Shown here in pieces: positions 1-8,928 of a stretch of 48,051 nt of DNA (position 1 is its first letter; each line of letters opens with the position of its first letter). Below the pieces are notes generated by a model. It saw nothing but the letters and a program-made list of their open reading frames with translations. It did not search any database and was not told where the DNA came from. The DNA comes from an uncultured Caulobacter sp. (GTDB lineage Bacteria; Pseudomonadota; Alphaproteobacteria; Caulobacterales; Caulobacteraceae): NCBI RefSeq assembly GCF_937900395.1, contig NZ_CALCDX010000192.1, positions 1 through 48,051 of the forward strand, in the 5' to 3' direction. The position numbers and the translations under genes are program-made.

Positions 1-566
1 TGGACGACCGCGCCGCCGCGCGGGAGGTGGTCGAGCACCTCTTCTCGCTGGGCCACACGCGGATCGGCCACATCGCCGGCCATCCCGACCACGCGGCCAG
101 CACGCACCGACGCAACGGCTTTTACGAGGCCTACGCCGCGAGAGGCCTGCCCCGTCCGGGGCCCGAGCTGGTCGTCGAAGGTCAGTTCACCTTCAAGACC
201 GGCCTCGACGCGGCCAAGACCCTGCTCGACATCGCCGATCCGCCGACCGCGATCTTCGCGGCCAACGACGAGATGGCCGCGGCCACCTGCATGGAGGCTC
301 AACGCCGGGGCTTGCGGATTCCCGACGACCTTTCGGTGGTGGGCTTTGACGACCAGCCGATCGCCAGCGTGATCTGGCCCAGCCTGACCACCATTCGCCA
401 ACCCTTCGAACAGATGGCCCTGCGCGCGTTGCAGACCTTCGCGGCGTGGAACGCCAACGAAGGGGCCGGCAAAACCAACGCCCCCTTCCTGGCGCGCCAT
501 TCCCTGGTGGTGCGCGAATCCACCGGCCCCGTGGGCGGCGGCTCGCCGCCCGGCCGAAAGCCCTGA
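1..566 (+). CDS. LacI-family transcriptional regulator, C-terminal part (5' truncated by window edge)
   Basis: The frame is open from base 3, so the DNA-binding N terminus lies outside the window. What remains is the second half of a periplasmic-binding-protein-like effector domain of the LacI/GalR family. It has the family segment HLFSLGHTRIGHIAG near its start, the TAIFAANDEMAAA segment in the middle, VVGFDDQPIA further on, and ends in the usual LVVREST block plus a short Gly/Pro-rich tail. LacI proteins repress or activate sugar-use genes in response to a sugar ligand. The gene directly downstream, 58 bases on in the same direction, is a secreted GH3 glycosidase, so a role in oligosaccharide use is likely by context. 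The ligand cannot be read from the sequence. Confidence 0.93.
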   Translation, partial: DDRAAAREVVEHLFSLGHTRIGHIAGHPDHAASTHRRNGFYEAYAARGLPRPGPELVVEGQFTFKTGLDAAKTLLDIADPPTAIFAANDEMAAATCMEAQRRGLRIPDDLSVVGFDDQPIASVIWPSLTTIRQPFEQMALRALQTFAAWNANEGAGKTNAPFLARHSLVVRESTGPVGGGSPPGRKP

Positions 567-624
567 CGCCCGACGCGGCCACGAAAGCCGCGTGGGCCAA
601 CAACGCGAACAAGACGGAGGAAAC

Positions 625-2901
625 ATGACCCGGACGACCCTGCGCGGCCTGACGCTGGCCTTGCTGATCGGCGCCTCGGCGTCGGCCCTGACCGCCACCG
701 CCGCCCTGGCCCAAGCCCCGGCCGCCGCGCCCTCCGCCCGCCCCTGGCTCGACGCCAAGCTGGACGCCGACAAGCGCGCCGACCTCGCCGTGGCCGCGAT
801 GACCGACGACGAAAAGTTCACGGTGATCTTCGGCTACTTCGGCGCCGACATGAAGCCGAAGTACACGCGCCATCCCGACTCGCTGGACGCCTCGGCCGGC
901 TACGTGGCGGGCGTGCCGCGCCTGGGCATCCCGGGCCAATGGCAGACCGACGCCGGCGTCGGCGTCGCCACCCAGGGCGCGCGCCAGGACCTGCGCGCGC
1001 GCACCGCCCTCCCCGCGGGCATCGCCACCGCGGCCACCTGGAACCCCGAACTGGCCGAGAAGGGCGGCGCCATGATCGGCAAGGAAGCCCGCGACTCCGG
1101 CTTCAACGTGCAGCTGGCCGGCGGCGTGAACCTGGTGCGCGAGCCGCGCAACGGCCGGAACTTTGAGTACGGCGGCGAGGACCCCTGGCTGGCCGGCGTG
1201 ATGGTCGCCGCCCAGATCCGCGGGATCCAGTCGAACAAGATCATCTCGACGATCAAGCACTACGCCCTGAACGCCCAGGAGACCGGCCGCTTCGTGGTCA
1301 GCTCCAACATCAGCGAGACGGCCGCGCGGACGTCCGACCTGCTGGCCTTCCAGTTCGCCATCGAGCAGTCGGACCCGCATTCGGTCATGTGCGCCTACAA
1401 CCGGGTCAACGGGACCTACGCCTGCGAGAACGACTGGCTGCTGAACACCGTCCTGAAGAAGGACTGGGGGTACAAGGGCTACGTCATGTCCGACTGGGGC
1501 GCCGATCACTCGTCGGCCAAGGCGGCGAACGCGGGCCTCGACCAGGAGTCTGCGGGCGACGCCTTCGACAAGCAGCCCTTCTTCGCCGCGCCGCTGAAAG
1601 CCGACCTGACCGCCGGCCGCGTCAGCCAAGCGCGCATCGACGACATGGCCCGTCGGGTGCTGCGCGCCCTGTTCGCCAGCGGCGCGGTCGATCACCCGGT
1701 CCCCACGCCGACCTCGCACGACCTGCCCGCCGCGACCCTGGCCGCGCACGCCAAGGTCACCCAGGCCGACGCCGAGGAAGCCATCGTCCTGCTGAAGAAC
1801 GACGGCGACCTGTTGCCCCTGGCCAAGACCGCCAAGACCATCGCTGTGATCGGCGCTCACGCCGACGTCGGCGTGCTGTCTGGCGGCGGCTCGTCCCAGG
1901 TCTATCCGGCCGGCGGCCGCGCGGTGAAAGGCCTGGAGCCGGCTGCCTGGCCGGGCCCGGTGATCTACTACCCGTCGTCGCCGCTGAAGGCGCTGCAGGC
2001 CCGCTATCCGGACGCAAGGATCGTCTATGACGACGGGACCGATCCGGCCCGCGCCGCCAAGCTGGCGGCCGAGAGCGAGTTGGCCCTGGTCTTCGCCGAC
2101 CAGTGGACCACCGAGTCGGTCGACGCCGAGACGCTGAACCTGCCCAAGAACCAGGACGCCACGATCGACGCGGTCGCCGCGGCCAACAGGAAGACGGTCG
2201 TCGTGCTTCTGACCGGCGGTCCGGTGGTCATGCCCTGGCTCGACAAGGTCGGCGCCGTGATCGAGGCCTGGTACCCGGGCACGGCCGGCGGCGAAGCGAT
2301 CGCCCGCGTGCTGACCGGCGAGGTCGACGCCTCGGGCCGCCTGCCCGTCACCTTCCCCAAGAGCGTGGCCGACCTGCCTCGCCCGAAGCTGGATGGCGAT
2401 CCCAACAAGCCCGACGAGATGTTCGACGTGAACTACGACATCGAGGGCGCCGCCGTCGGCTACAAGTGGTACGACCTCAAGAAGATCGAGCCGCTGTTCC
2501 CGTTCGGCCACGGCCTGTCCTACAGCAAGTTCGCCTATTCGAACCTGACGGCCGCCGCCGCCGGCGACAAGGTGACCGTCAGCTTCGACGTCAAGAACGT
2601 CGGCGCCCGCCCCGGCAAGGACGTGCCGCAAGTCTATGTGTCGCCGAAGGCTGGCGGCTGGGAAGCGCCCAAGCGGCTGGCGGGCTTCAAGAAGGTTTCG
2701 TTGGCGCCGGGCGCGACCCAGCGGGTGACGCTGACCGTCGATCCCCGACTCCTAGCGTCCTGGGACGAAAAGGCGCACGGCTGGTCGATCGCGGCCGGCG
2801 GGTACGATATCGCTCTGGGTTCTTCGTCGAGAACCCTGGTCGCCAACACCCCAGTCATCCTCACCAGCACCAAGCTGCCGGTGTCGCCAAGAACACGATA
2901 G
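625..2901 (+). CDS. secreted glycoside hydrolase family 3 beta-glucosidase/xylosidase-like enzyme
   Basis: A 758-aa protein. The ATG at 625 is chosen because GGAGG lies just upstream and it opens directly into a signal peptide (residues about 1-31, ending in ALAQ). Next come the GH3 N-terminal TIM-barrel domain and the C-terminal alpha/beta sandwich (VVLLTGGPVVMPW, WYPGTAGGEAIARVLTGEVDASGRLPVTFP). A fibronectin III-like domain closes the protein after GHGLSYSKF. The nucleophile is predicted to be Asp290 in VMSDWGA, the canonical GH3 SDW motif. GH3 enzymes remove terminal beta-linked glucose or xylose from oligosaccharides by a retaining mechanism, here in the periplasm or outside the cell. 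Placement after a LacI regulator suggests control by its own sugar product. The exact substrate cannot be told. Confidence 0.95.
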   Translation: MTRTTLRGLTLALLIGASASALTATAALAQAPAAAPSARPWLDAKLDADKRADLAVAAMTDDEKFTVIFGYFGADMKPKYTRHPDSLDASAGYVAGVPRLGIPGQWQTDAGVGVATQGARQDLRARTALPAGIATAATWNPELAEKGGAMIGKEARDSGFNVQLAGGVNLVREPRNGRNFEYGGEDPWLAGVMVAAQIRGIQSNKIISTIKHYALNAQETGRFVVSSNISETAARTSDLLAFQFAIEQSDPHSVMCAYNRVNGTYACENDWLLNTVLKKDWGYKGYVMSDWGADHSSAKAANAGLDQESAGDAFDKQPFFAAPLKADLTAGRVSQARIDDMARRVLRALFASGAVDHPVPTPTSHDLPAATLAAHAKVTQADAEEAIVLLKNDGDLLPLAKTAKTIAVIGAHADVGVLSGGGSSQVYPAGGRAVKGLEPAAWPGPVIYYPSSPLKALQARYPDARIVYDDGTDPARAAKLAAESELALVFADQWTTESVDAETLNLPKNQDATIDAVAAANRKTVVVLLTGGPVVMPWLDKVGAVIEAWYPGTAGGEAIARVLTGEVDASGRLPVTFPKSVADLPRPKLDGDPNKPDEMFDVNYDIEGAAVGYKWYDLKKIEPLFPFGHGLSYSKFAYSNLTAAAAGDKVTVSFDVKNVGARPGKDVPQVYVSPKAGGWEAPKRLAGFKKVSLAPGATQRVTLTVDPRLLASWDEKAHGWSIAAGGYDIALGSSSRTLVANTPVILTSTKLPVSPRTR

Positions 2902-2969
2902 CCCCAATTCGCCAGCGATGCGCATAGCGTCCTGCAAAGTGACCACGCTCCATCGCCTCAATCCCGCCC

Positions 2970-3046
2970 TGGCGGCCCGGGAGGGACTCGAACCCCCGAC
3001 CTTCGCTTTAGGAAAGCGCTGCTCTATCCTGCTGAGCTACCGGGCC
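2970..3046 (-). tRNA. tRNA-Arg (anticodon CCU), CCA encoded
   Basis: Read on the minus strand, the 77 bases fold as a full cloverleaf. The acceptor arms GGCCCGG and CCGGGCC pair perfectly, the D-stem is GCTC/GAGC, the anticodon loop is TTCCTAA (anticodon CCT) and the T-loop is TTCGAGT. A G discriminator is followed by an encoded CCA. The anticodon stem has one G-A mismatch at its top pair. It decodes AGG. No flanking direct repeat that would mark an integration event was seen. Confidence 0.95.
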
Positions 3047-3124
3047 GCGGCGCGCGCGGGTCAGGGTGCATAGCGTAAGTTGACGGGCGTGCGAACCCCC
3101 GGCGGGGCGCGAAGCGTCTTCGAC

Positions 3125-4210
3125 CTACGGCGCGACGCGAAGGACCAGGATCTGGTTGATCTGGTGGGCGTCGTAGTTGTCGTCCGAGGCCAGCACCAGG
3201 GTGCGCGCGCCGTCCTTCTGGCGAGGCCCCCACGCCATGGCCTCCAGATTGTCGATCCGAACTCCCAGGCGGTCGAAATTGACCAGCAGCCGCTTCTCGG
3301 CGACGCGGACCGGGCCGTCGGCCAGGCTGGGACGGCGGGAGACATCCTCGGCGCGCGACAGATCGGCCAAGTAGAGACGCACATGGTAGCTATACCGGCC
3401 GTCCGCGCCCTTGATCCCCGAGCGTTCCAGCACCAGCAGCCGCCCGGCGTCCAGCGCGAGGATCTCGCTGACGCCGTTGTCGCCGACGCCCACCGGCGAA
3501 GCGGCCTGAACGGGGTCTATGGGATAGGCGTACTGGGCCAGCACGCGTCCCGAACGATCAAGACGGCTGAGGCGGGTGAGGCCGCCGGCGGCGACCGAGG
3601 GGATCGGACCGTCCTGGACGAGCGGCCACTCCATCGACACCCACAGAGATCGTCCGTCAACGGACCATGACAAGCCCTCGAAGGTCGCGTTCTTGCGCGC
3701 GCCGGTCCGGCCGTCGGGCTGGAAGCGAAGATTTTCAGGCGCGATGTGGCGCGCGATGGAACGGCCATCCCGGCTCAGGCGGCGAACGGCCGGCGGATCG
3801 CCGTGCTCGAAGTCGCCTTCCGTCGCCCAGAGAAGATCCTGGCCGTTGGGGTCGAAGCGGATCGCCTCGCCGTCAGCGGCCTCGGTCCCGGCCTTCCGGT
3901 CGGGGAAGGTCGAGCCGTCCTCGCGACGTAGGGGGATCATGGCCTCCAGCGCCGGGCCGCAGGGCGCGCCAGGGCGCAGGTCGAGCCGTCCGAGGAAGGC
4001 GTGGGAGGGGCCGCGCTCGGACTTGTCGTCGCTGATGAAGGCCCACAGGCCTGAGCGCGGATCGTGGTCGATCCCGGAAATTCCGCCGTAGCCTCCGCCA
4101 TCGAAGACGAGGCCCTTGGGCGTCTCGCAAGCCTTGATCAGGGTCGCGCGGGGCGCGGCGGCGGCCGGCGCGGCCGTCATCAGGAGCAGAGCGAGAAAGA
4201 CGGCCCTCAC
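3125..4210 (-). CDS. exported esterase-like protein of the phytase-fold family
   Basis: A 361-aa protein. The GTG at 4210 is chosen because it overlaps the stop of the upstream glycosyltransferase gene as GTGA and opens straight into a signal peptide (VFLALLLMTAAPAAAAP). The body resembles the 'esterase-like activity of phytase' family, a beta-propeller-like fold, with segments GISGIDHDPRSGLWAFISDD, EAIRFDPNGQDLLWATEGD and NATFEGLSWSVDGRSLWVSMEWPL. Family members are periplasmic or secreted. Their substrates are mostly untested, and a phosphodiesterase or esterase activity is only presumed. It is the last gene of the surface-polysaccharide operon, so it may trim an ester or phosphate group on the exported glycan, which is inference. 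An alternative, longer reading starting further upstream would put extra residues before the signal peptide and is less likely. Confidence 0.85.
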   Translation of the reverse strand: MRAVFLALLLMTAAPAAAAPRATLIKACETPKGLVFDGGGYGGISGIDHDPRSGLWAFISDDKSERGPSHAFLGRLDLRPGAPCGPALEAMIPLRREDGSTFPDRKAGTEAADGEAIRFDPNGQDLLWATEGDFEHGDPPAVRRLSRDGRSIARHIAPENLRFQPDGRTGARKNATFEGLSWSVDGRSLWVSMEWPLVQDGPIPSVAAGGLTRLSRLDRSGRVLAQYAYPIDPVQAASPVGVGDNGVSEILALDAGRLLVLERSGIKGADGRYSYHVRLYLADLSRAEDVSRRPSLADGPVRVAEKRLLVNFDRLGVRIDNLEAMAWGPRQKDGARTLVLASDDNYDAHQINQILVLRVAP

Positions 4211-5382
4211 AGGCGAAGCGCCGTCGCCAAAACCGGGCCGTCGTCCCAGCCGGCCATCTCCGCGCAAGCCTCAGCGCGCTCCACGGCGATGCTCAGCTTG
4301 CGGCGGAAGTCTTCCGGGTCGATCCGGAAGGGCTGTTTCCGGGGTTCGATCGAATAGAGCCGCGCCTCACCATCGTCGGGCAGGATGTAGCCGACGTCGT
4401 GGCGCCGGAAGTTGGCGATCCGTGACTGGACCTCCACCAGCCAGTTCAAGGACACCACCTGGCATCCGGGTGGCGACAACAGGGTGTTGTGCAAGCCCGA
4501 ACCGAACTCGCCCGCCACGACGCGCGCGCGGGAAAAGACTCGCGCCTGCTCGTCCCAGCCCAGGGTCTCCGGTCGCAGCAGGGTCAGGCCGAGCTCTTCG
4601 GCGATCGCCTCGATCTCGGCCTCGTTCTCCATCTCGCGGAAGGACTGGGGCGTGCGCACCCCGCCCCGGCTGACGAACACCTTGTCGAAGCCGCCGCCCC
4701 GCGGGTGCTTCAGCGCCTCCCGCTCCAGCTCCCAGCGCAAGAAGTCGTGGAAATAGTAGTCCTTGTGCAGCATGTGCGGCAGCAGGACCGTTCCCACCTC
4801 CACGGCCTCGTGCGCGGAGTTGTAGGTGACGATCTCGAGATCCGGGATGAGTGACCGGGCGATCGCTGTCATGTAGCCCGGCGCGGAGGCCGGCAGCAGC
4901 AGCGGCGCGGCGACGCCCGCCTCGATCAGGGCCCGGATCAGGAAGAGCTTGGGATACATCTCGGTCAGCCAATGACCCCAGACGTAGTTGAAGTGCGTGA
5001 TCACGAACGCCTTGGGCAGGCTCAGACGGACCGGCGCGTCGAAGCCCCAGGTCTCCGGGGTTATGTCGTGGTCGTACCAGTGCTTGATGTAGAAGGGGTA
5101 CGGTCCCTCGGCGTAGACGAGCACGTCGTCCAGCTTGAGGTGCGCGCCCCAGCCTCCGACCACGGCGCGATGCACGACCATGAGATCGATATCCGGCGCG
5201 ACGACGGGCGTGAGGTCGTGGAGGGCGTTCAGCATATCGCCCGCGCAAGGCCACAGCATCGGCCGCGGCGGAATTGGGCCGCTGGACGACATGAGTTTCA
5301 CCCTCGCCGCCCGGTGCGCGCCGCCCATGGCCTCGGCGAGCGAGACCCGTTCGGCTTGGGAAAGATCGATCGAAACGGCCAT
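4207..5382 (-). CDS. GT61 (DUF563)-like glycosyltransferase
   Basis: A 391-aa cytoplasmic protein with no signal peptide. The C-terminal half carries the pattern of the GT61/DUF563 family: VFVSRGGVRTPQSFREMENEAEIEAI, then a LGLTLLRPETLGWDEQARVFSRARVVAGEFGSGLHNTLLSPPG block. The middle segment HFNYVWGHWLTEMYPKL is also family-like. GT61 enzymes transfer sugars such as xylose or GlcNAc onto glycans; in bacteria they occur in surface-polysaccharide loci. It begins 7 bases after the stop of a second GT61-like gene, and its own stop overlaps the next start, so it is part of one translationally coupled operon with the ABC exporter. Donor and acceptor are unknown. Confidence 0.85.
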   Translation of the reverse strand: MAVSIDLSQAERVSLAEAMGGAHRAARVKLMSSSGPIPPRPMLWPCAGDMLNALHDLTPVVAPDIDLMVVHRAVVGGWGAHLKLDDVLVYAEGPYPFYIKHWYDHDITPETWGFDAPVRLSLPKAFVITHFNYVWGHWLTEMYPKLFLIRALIEAGVAAPLLLPASAPGYMTAIARSLIPDLEIVTYNSAHEAVEVGTVLLPHMLHKDYYFHDFLRWELEREALKHPRGGGFDKVFVSRGGVRTPQSFREMENEAEIEAIAEELGLTLLRPETLGWDEQARVFSRARVVAGEFGSGLHNTLLSPPGCQVVSLNWLVEVQSRIANFRRHDVGYILPDDGEARLYSIEPRKQPFRIDPEDFRRKLSIAVERAEACAEMAGWDDGPVLATALRL

Positions 5383-5389
5383 CGAACGC

Positions 5390-6475
5390 CTACGAAGCCC
5401 TGTCGAGGAAGGCCAGGAAGGCTTCCAGGTCCAGGCGCCAACTGAACGCGGCGTCTGGACGAAGGTCGCCCGCCAGCAGCATCTCGATCTCGGTCGGCGG
5501 CGAGGCCTCCACGAAGGCGCGCCAGTCGGCGCCGATCACTCGGGCGACATCCCGCGCCCAGACCGGCTCTCGTCCGTTGGACTGGATCTCGACGATGCGC
5601 GCGCCGGTCCGGCAGAACAGGACATTGGCGAGGGCGGCGCCGCTTTGGGCGACGATGATCTCCGCCCCGTGAAACAGGGCGATCTGATCACGCACCGACA
5701 GGCCGTCCGGCCGCACGATGGCGTAGCCGCGGGCGGCCATCGCCGCCTCGAGGTCCGCCTCGTTGAGCAAGGTCCGCCGGGTCGCGCCAAGACGGCTGAC
5801 ATAGAGGCGGCGCGGCGTGTCCGGGCTCTCCTTCAGGGCGGCGTTCGCCAAGAGGCTGTCGCGCACCGTCCGCAGAGACGGCCCCGGCGCGTCGATGAAG
5901 CGCTCCGCCGGCGCCGCCAACAGCGCCTCGCCCAGCCGCGCGACCGGCGCGTCGATCTCGATCGGCATGGCCGCCTGGTCGCCCAGCATCAGGCGCAGCA
6001 GGACGCGTTGCCACGGGAGCAGCGGCGGCGCGACAGCCGGAAAGCGTTCGAGGCCGTCGGCGTCGAGAACCGCGCGCAGGGCCGGCAGCGCCTCGATCAG
6101 GAAGTGGCTGTAATTGTGGAGCGCGGCCCAGTCCACGAACACCGTCGCGCGCTCGAAGACCGGGGCGTCCGTGGGCGGCGTGAACAGGGTCGTCTCGCCT
6201 TGCCGGCGCGCGCCCGGCAGGGCGGCGAGCGTCGGCGTCAGGGCCAAGGCCTCGCGGACGGAGCTGCTGAACACCCGCCCCCGGTCGTCTAGCACCGCGC
6301 CGAACGCGGGCGCGTGCCAGACATTGGCCACGCGAAAGACGTCTGGGGCCAGGGCCTCGGTCTCGGCGACCATCGTCAGGGCGACCGGCTTGGGGCCGCG
6401 CTTGGCCGGCCGACGGGTCGCCGCGGTCAGAAGCCGCCGCCCCGCTCGCCGCGCCAGGCCGGCGAGCCGCCTCAC
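5390..6475 (-). CDS. GT61 (DUF563)-like glycosyltransferase, second copy
   Basis: A 361-aa protein starting at a GTG that overlaps the preceding stop as GTGA. It begins with a basic N terminus, followed by the family segments HNYSHFLIEALPAL, RRLYVSRLGATRRTLLNE and DQIALFHGAEIIVAQSGAALANVLFC. The last matches the GT61 hallmark in which a small-residue loop precedes an Asn-containing helix. It is clearly diverged from its downstream GT61 neighbour, which suggests that the two add different sugars or linkages rather than being a recent duplication. Cytoplasmic, possibly membrane-associated through its basic start. Substrate unknown. Confidence 0.85.
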   Translation of the reverse strand: MRRLAGLARRAGRRLLTAATRRPAKRGPKPVALTMVAETEALAPDVFRVANVWHAPAFGAVLDDRGRVFSSSVREALALTPTLAALPGARRQGETTLFTPPTDAPVFERATVFVDWAALHNYSHFLIEALPALRAVLDADGLERFPAVAPPLLPWQRVLLRLMLGDQAAMPIEIDAPVARLGEALLAAPAERFIDAPGPSLRTVRDSLLANAALKESPDTPRRLYVSRLGATRRTLLNEADLEAAMAARGYAIVRPDGLSVRDQIALFHGAEIIVAQSGAALANVLFCRTGARIVEIQSNGREPVWARDVARVIGADWRAFVEASPPTEIEMLLAGDLRPDAAFSWRLDLEAFLAFLDRAS

Positions 6476-8928
6476 AGCTCAAAGCTCGCGCGATAGCCCG
6501 CCCGGGCGACGATGGCGGCGGTCAGGCGCTCAATCGCGTGGGCGGTCGTGCCGTCGACACGGCCCAGCTCCGGCTCGAAGGCGATTTCGGCGTCGGTGAG
6601 GCTGGCGAGCGGCGCGAAGGCCTCCGTCCGCCCCCAGAACATCGAGCCGGCCGCGAACGGCGTCTCGGGCGCCAGCTTCAGGCCCATGCGCCGCGACAGC
6701 CGGTCGACGGCCTCGCGATTGTTGTCCATGACGTCGGGATCGCCGATCCGCATGCGCGATCCGGATGACGCCAGCAGGCCCAGCTTCGGGTCCTGGGCGA
6801 AGGCGCGCAGGGCCAGCGTCGCGGCCTCGCCGCCCAGCAGGCCGTCGACCAGCTCGGCGCGCCATTCGTCGCCCTTGGCGCGGTGCGGCGAGCGCTTGGA
6901 GTGCAGCTTGCAGAACACCGAATAGCCCAGGGCCCGCGCGCGGCGCAGGGTCTCGACGAACGGACGGATGTCGCGGCCGCGGTTCTCGGCGATCGCCAGA
7001 TACGCGGTCGGGAAGGCCGCGCGGGCGCGGGCGAGGTCGGCCTCATCCCACGTCTCCGGCACGGTGATCATCAGGTCGAGGACATCGGCCGTCGCGGACA
7101 GGCGCTCGGCGAACCAGTCGATCAGCTCCGGATAGAAGAGGTGCAGCAAGGTCACCGCCTCGGCGCGCTTGGCGAAGGCCGCCTGGGCCTGCGCCACCAG
7201 CGGATGGGCGTCGGTCAGGCGCGGCTGATAGGCGCTGAGCGCGGCGCGGGTGGCGTGCAGATAGCCGTGGCCGAACCAGCGGTCGGGCTCGAGATAGGCG
7301 CCCTCCCCCCACTCGTTCCAGGCGTTGACGAACACCATCGCCTCGCCCTTCGGATGCCGCGCGACGGCGTGGGTCAGCGCGCCCGAGAGCCAAGTCAGGT
7401 AGCTTTCGGGATCGGCGTTGTGGAAGGCGTGGCCGGCCCAGGGCTTGCGCGCCTGGTTGTCCCAGCCCGGCATGACGCCCGGCACGTAGGCCGCGTCGAC
7501 GCGGGAGAGCTCCGACAGCTTGTGCCGGACAACCGCCGGATAGTCGTAGACCTTGCCGGTGAAGTTCTCGTGCAGCGGCGTCACCGCCTTGGTGATCTCG
7601 CCCTCGACGATGGCGTGCGGCGGGAAGTCGATGATCCCGTCGAAGCCATGGCCGGCATAGTCCTGGAAGCCGAACGCCGTGGTGCACAGCAGGCGCAGCT
7701 CGCCGAGGCCCATGGCGCGCGCCTTGGCCCGCCAGCGGTCGGTCGTGGCCTTGGCGTCGGGCAGGATCTCGGGGCGGTAGAGCACCAGAACCGGCTTGCC
7801 GTCCACCCGCAGATAGCGCGGGTCGCGGATGTAGCGGACCATGTCCTCGAACACGGCCTCGTCGTCCTCGGGCGAGTGCTTCTGGCCCATCAGGACGTCG
7901 GTCTCGTCGCCGTCCCAGCGGCGCGTCCAGTTCTCGTTGGCCCAGCACAGCGCGAACGGCAGGTCCAGCGTCGGATCGGCCAGATAGAGCTCGATCGGCT
8001 TTTCCAGCAGGCGTTTGCCGGCGAACCAGTAGTAGTGGAAACAGAAGGCGTGGACCCCGGCCCCCTTGGCCAGGTCGACCTGCTGGGCCAGCACCTCGCG
8101 CTGGCGCAGGTCGTAGAAGCCGAGATCGCCCGGCAGGCGCGGCTGGTAGTGGCCTAGGAACTGCGGCTGAGCCTTGGAGACGTTGGTCCACTCGGTGAAG
8201 CCCTTGCCCCACCAGGCGTCATTCTCCGGGAACGGATGAAACTGCGGCAGGTAGAACGCCACGACCTTCGGCGCGTCGCCCGGCAGGGTTATCGGCGCGG
8301 CGATCGGCGCCGCGAAATGAGGGCTGCGCAGGTTCTTCGAGACCTGGATGGCGTGCGTATAGGTCGCGCGCACGGGTCCGGCGTCATGGGTCTTGGCGCG
8401 GCTGGCGCGGGCCTGTTCGACGACCGCGCGGCCCTTGCGCCAGACAGCGCCGACGGGCTGACGCAGCGGACCGAGGGCCGGCTTGATCGCCTGGATCGCC
8501 ACGCCCTTCCATCCGCGCGGGTCCTTGCCCAGATGCCCCGCCGGCTTGACCGCGATGTCGAGCACGGTGAAGCGGCACGGTCCCTCCGAAGGGTCGAGGC
8601 GCAGGCGCAGCAACTGCCGGCTGCGCGCCGGCAGCGAGGCGAACCAGCCGTCCGGACCCGCCTTCAGCCGCGCATAGGAATCCTCGGAAAAGCCATCGCC
8701 CCAGTCGGCGAACAGGGCCGGACCGACCAGCTCGCCGTCCAGCGCTTCCAGCTTCACATCGACGCGAACCGTCCGCGCCGCCCGCAGGGCCGCGCGCTCA
8801 GCCTTGGACGGTGTCCAGATCAGCTGCGGATCATCGCCCGTTCCGACCAGCACGACGCGCCCTTGCACGTCGACGCCTTCGATCGCGACATCTCGGCCAG
8901 GCTTGAGTCCGGAGGGAAGCGCCGTCAT
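6472..8928 (-). CDS. bifunctional WbsX-like (GH99-like) and RgpF-like polysaccharide biosynthesis protein
   Basis: An 818-aa multidomain protein whose ATG overlaps the upstream stop as ATGA. Residues 1-135 form a beta-rich region of unknown role (LRLRLDPSEGPCRFTVLDI). Residues about 219-563 match the WbsX/GH99-like domain: VVAFYLPQFHPFPENDAWWG, GFTEWTNV, WANENWTRRWDG and VNAWNEWGEGAYLEPD. Residues about 590-818 match rhamnan synthesis protein F: LFYPELIDWF, ENRGRDIRPFVETL and FCKLHSKRS. Both families occur in O-antigen and rhamnan loci and are thought to act as cytoplasmic glycan-assembly enzymes; biochemical proof is limited. The fusion of both domains is a known arrangement in such loci. 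Function is inferred from family and operon. Confidence 0.88.
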   Translation of the reverse strand: MTALPSGLKPGRDVAIEGVDVQGRVVLVGTGDDPQLIWTPSKAERAALRAARTVRVDVKLEALDGELVGPALFADWGDGFSEDSYARLKAGPDGWFASLPARSRQLLRLRLDPSEGPCRFTVLDIAVKPAGHLGKDPRGWKGVAIQAIKPALGPLRQPVGAVWRKGRAVVEQARASRAKTHDAGPVRATYTHAIQVSKNLRSPHFAAPIAAPITLPGDAPKVVAFYLPQFHPFPENDAWWGKGFTEWTNVSKAQPQFLGHYQPRLPGDLGFYDLRQREVLAQQVDLAKGAGVHAFCFHYYWFAGKRLLEKPIELYLADPTLDLPFALCWANENWTRRWDGDETDVLMGQKHSPEDDEAVFEDMVRYIRDPRYLRVDGKPVLVLYRPEILPDAKATTDRWRAKARAMGLGELRLLCTTAFGFQDYAGHGFDGIIDFPPHAIVEGEITKAVTPLHENFTGKVYDYPAVVRHKLSELSRVDAAYVPGVMPGWDNQARKPWAGHAFHNADPESYLTWLSGALTHAVARHPKGEAMVFVNAWNEWGEGAYLEPDRWFGHGYLHATRAALSAYQPRLTDAHPLVAQAQAAFAKRAEAVTLLHLFYPELIDWFAERLSATADVLDLMITVPETWDEADLARARAAFPTAYLAIAENRGRDIRPFVETLRRARALGYSVFCKLHSKRSPHRAKGDEWRAELVDGLLGGEAATLALRAFAQDPKLGLLASSGSRMRIGDPDVMDNNREAVDRLSRRMGLKLAPETPFAAGSMFWGRTEAFAPLASLTDAEIAFEPELGRVDGTTAHAIERLTAAIVARAGYRASFEL

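Noticed and set aside
193..2631. Long antisense open frame (over 800 codons) opposite the LacI and GH3 genes
   Set aside because: It is Gly/Arg/Val/His-rich with no recognisable domain and mirrors the GC-rich codon pattern of the true genes, as expected for shadow frames in high-GC DNA.
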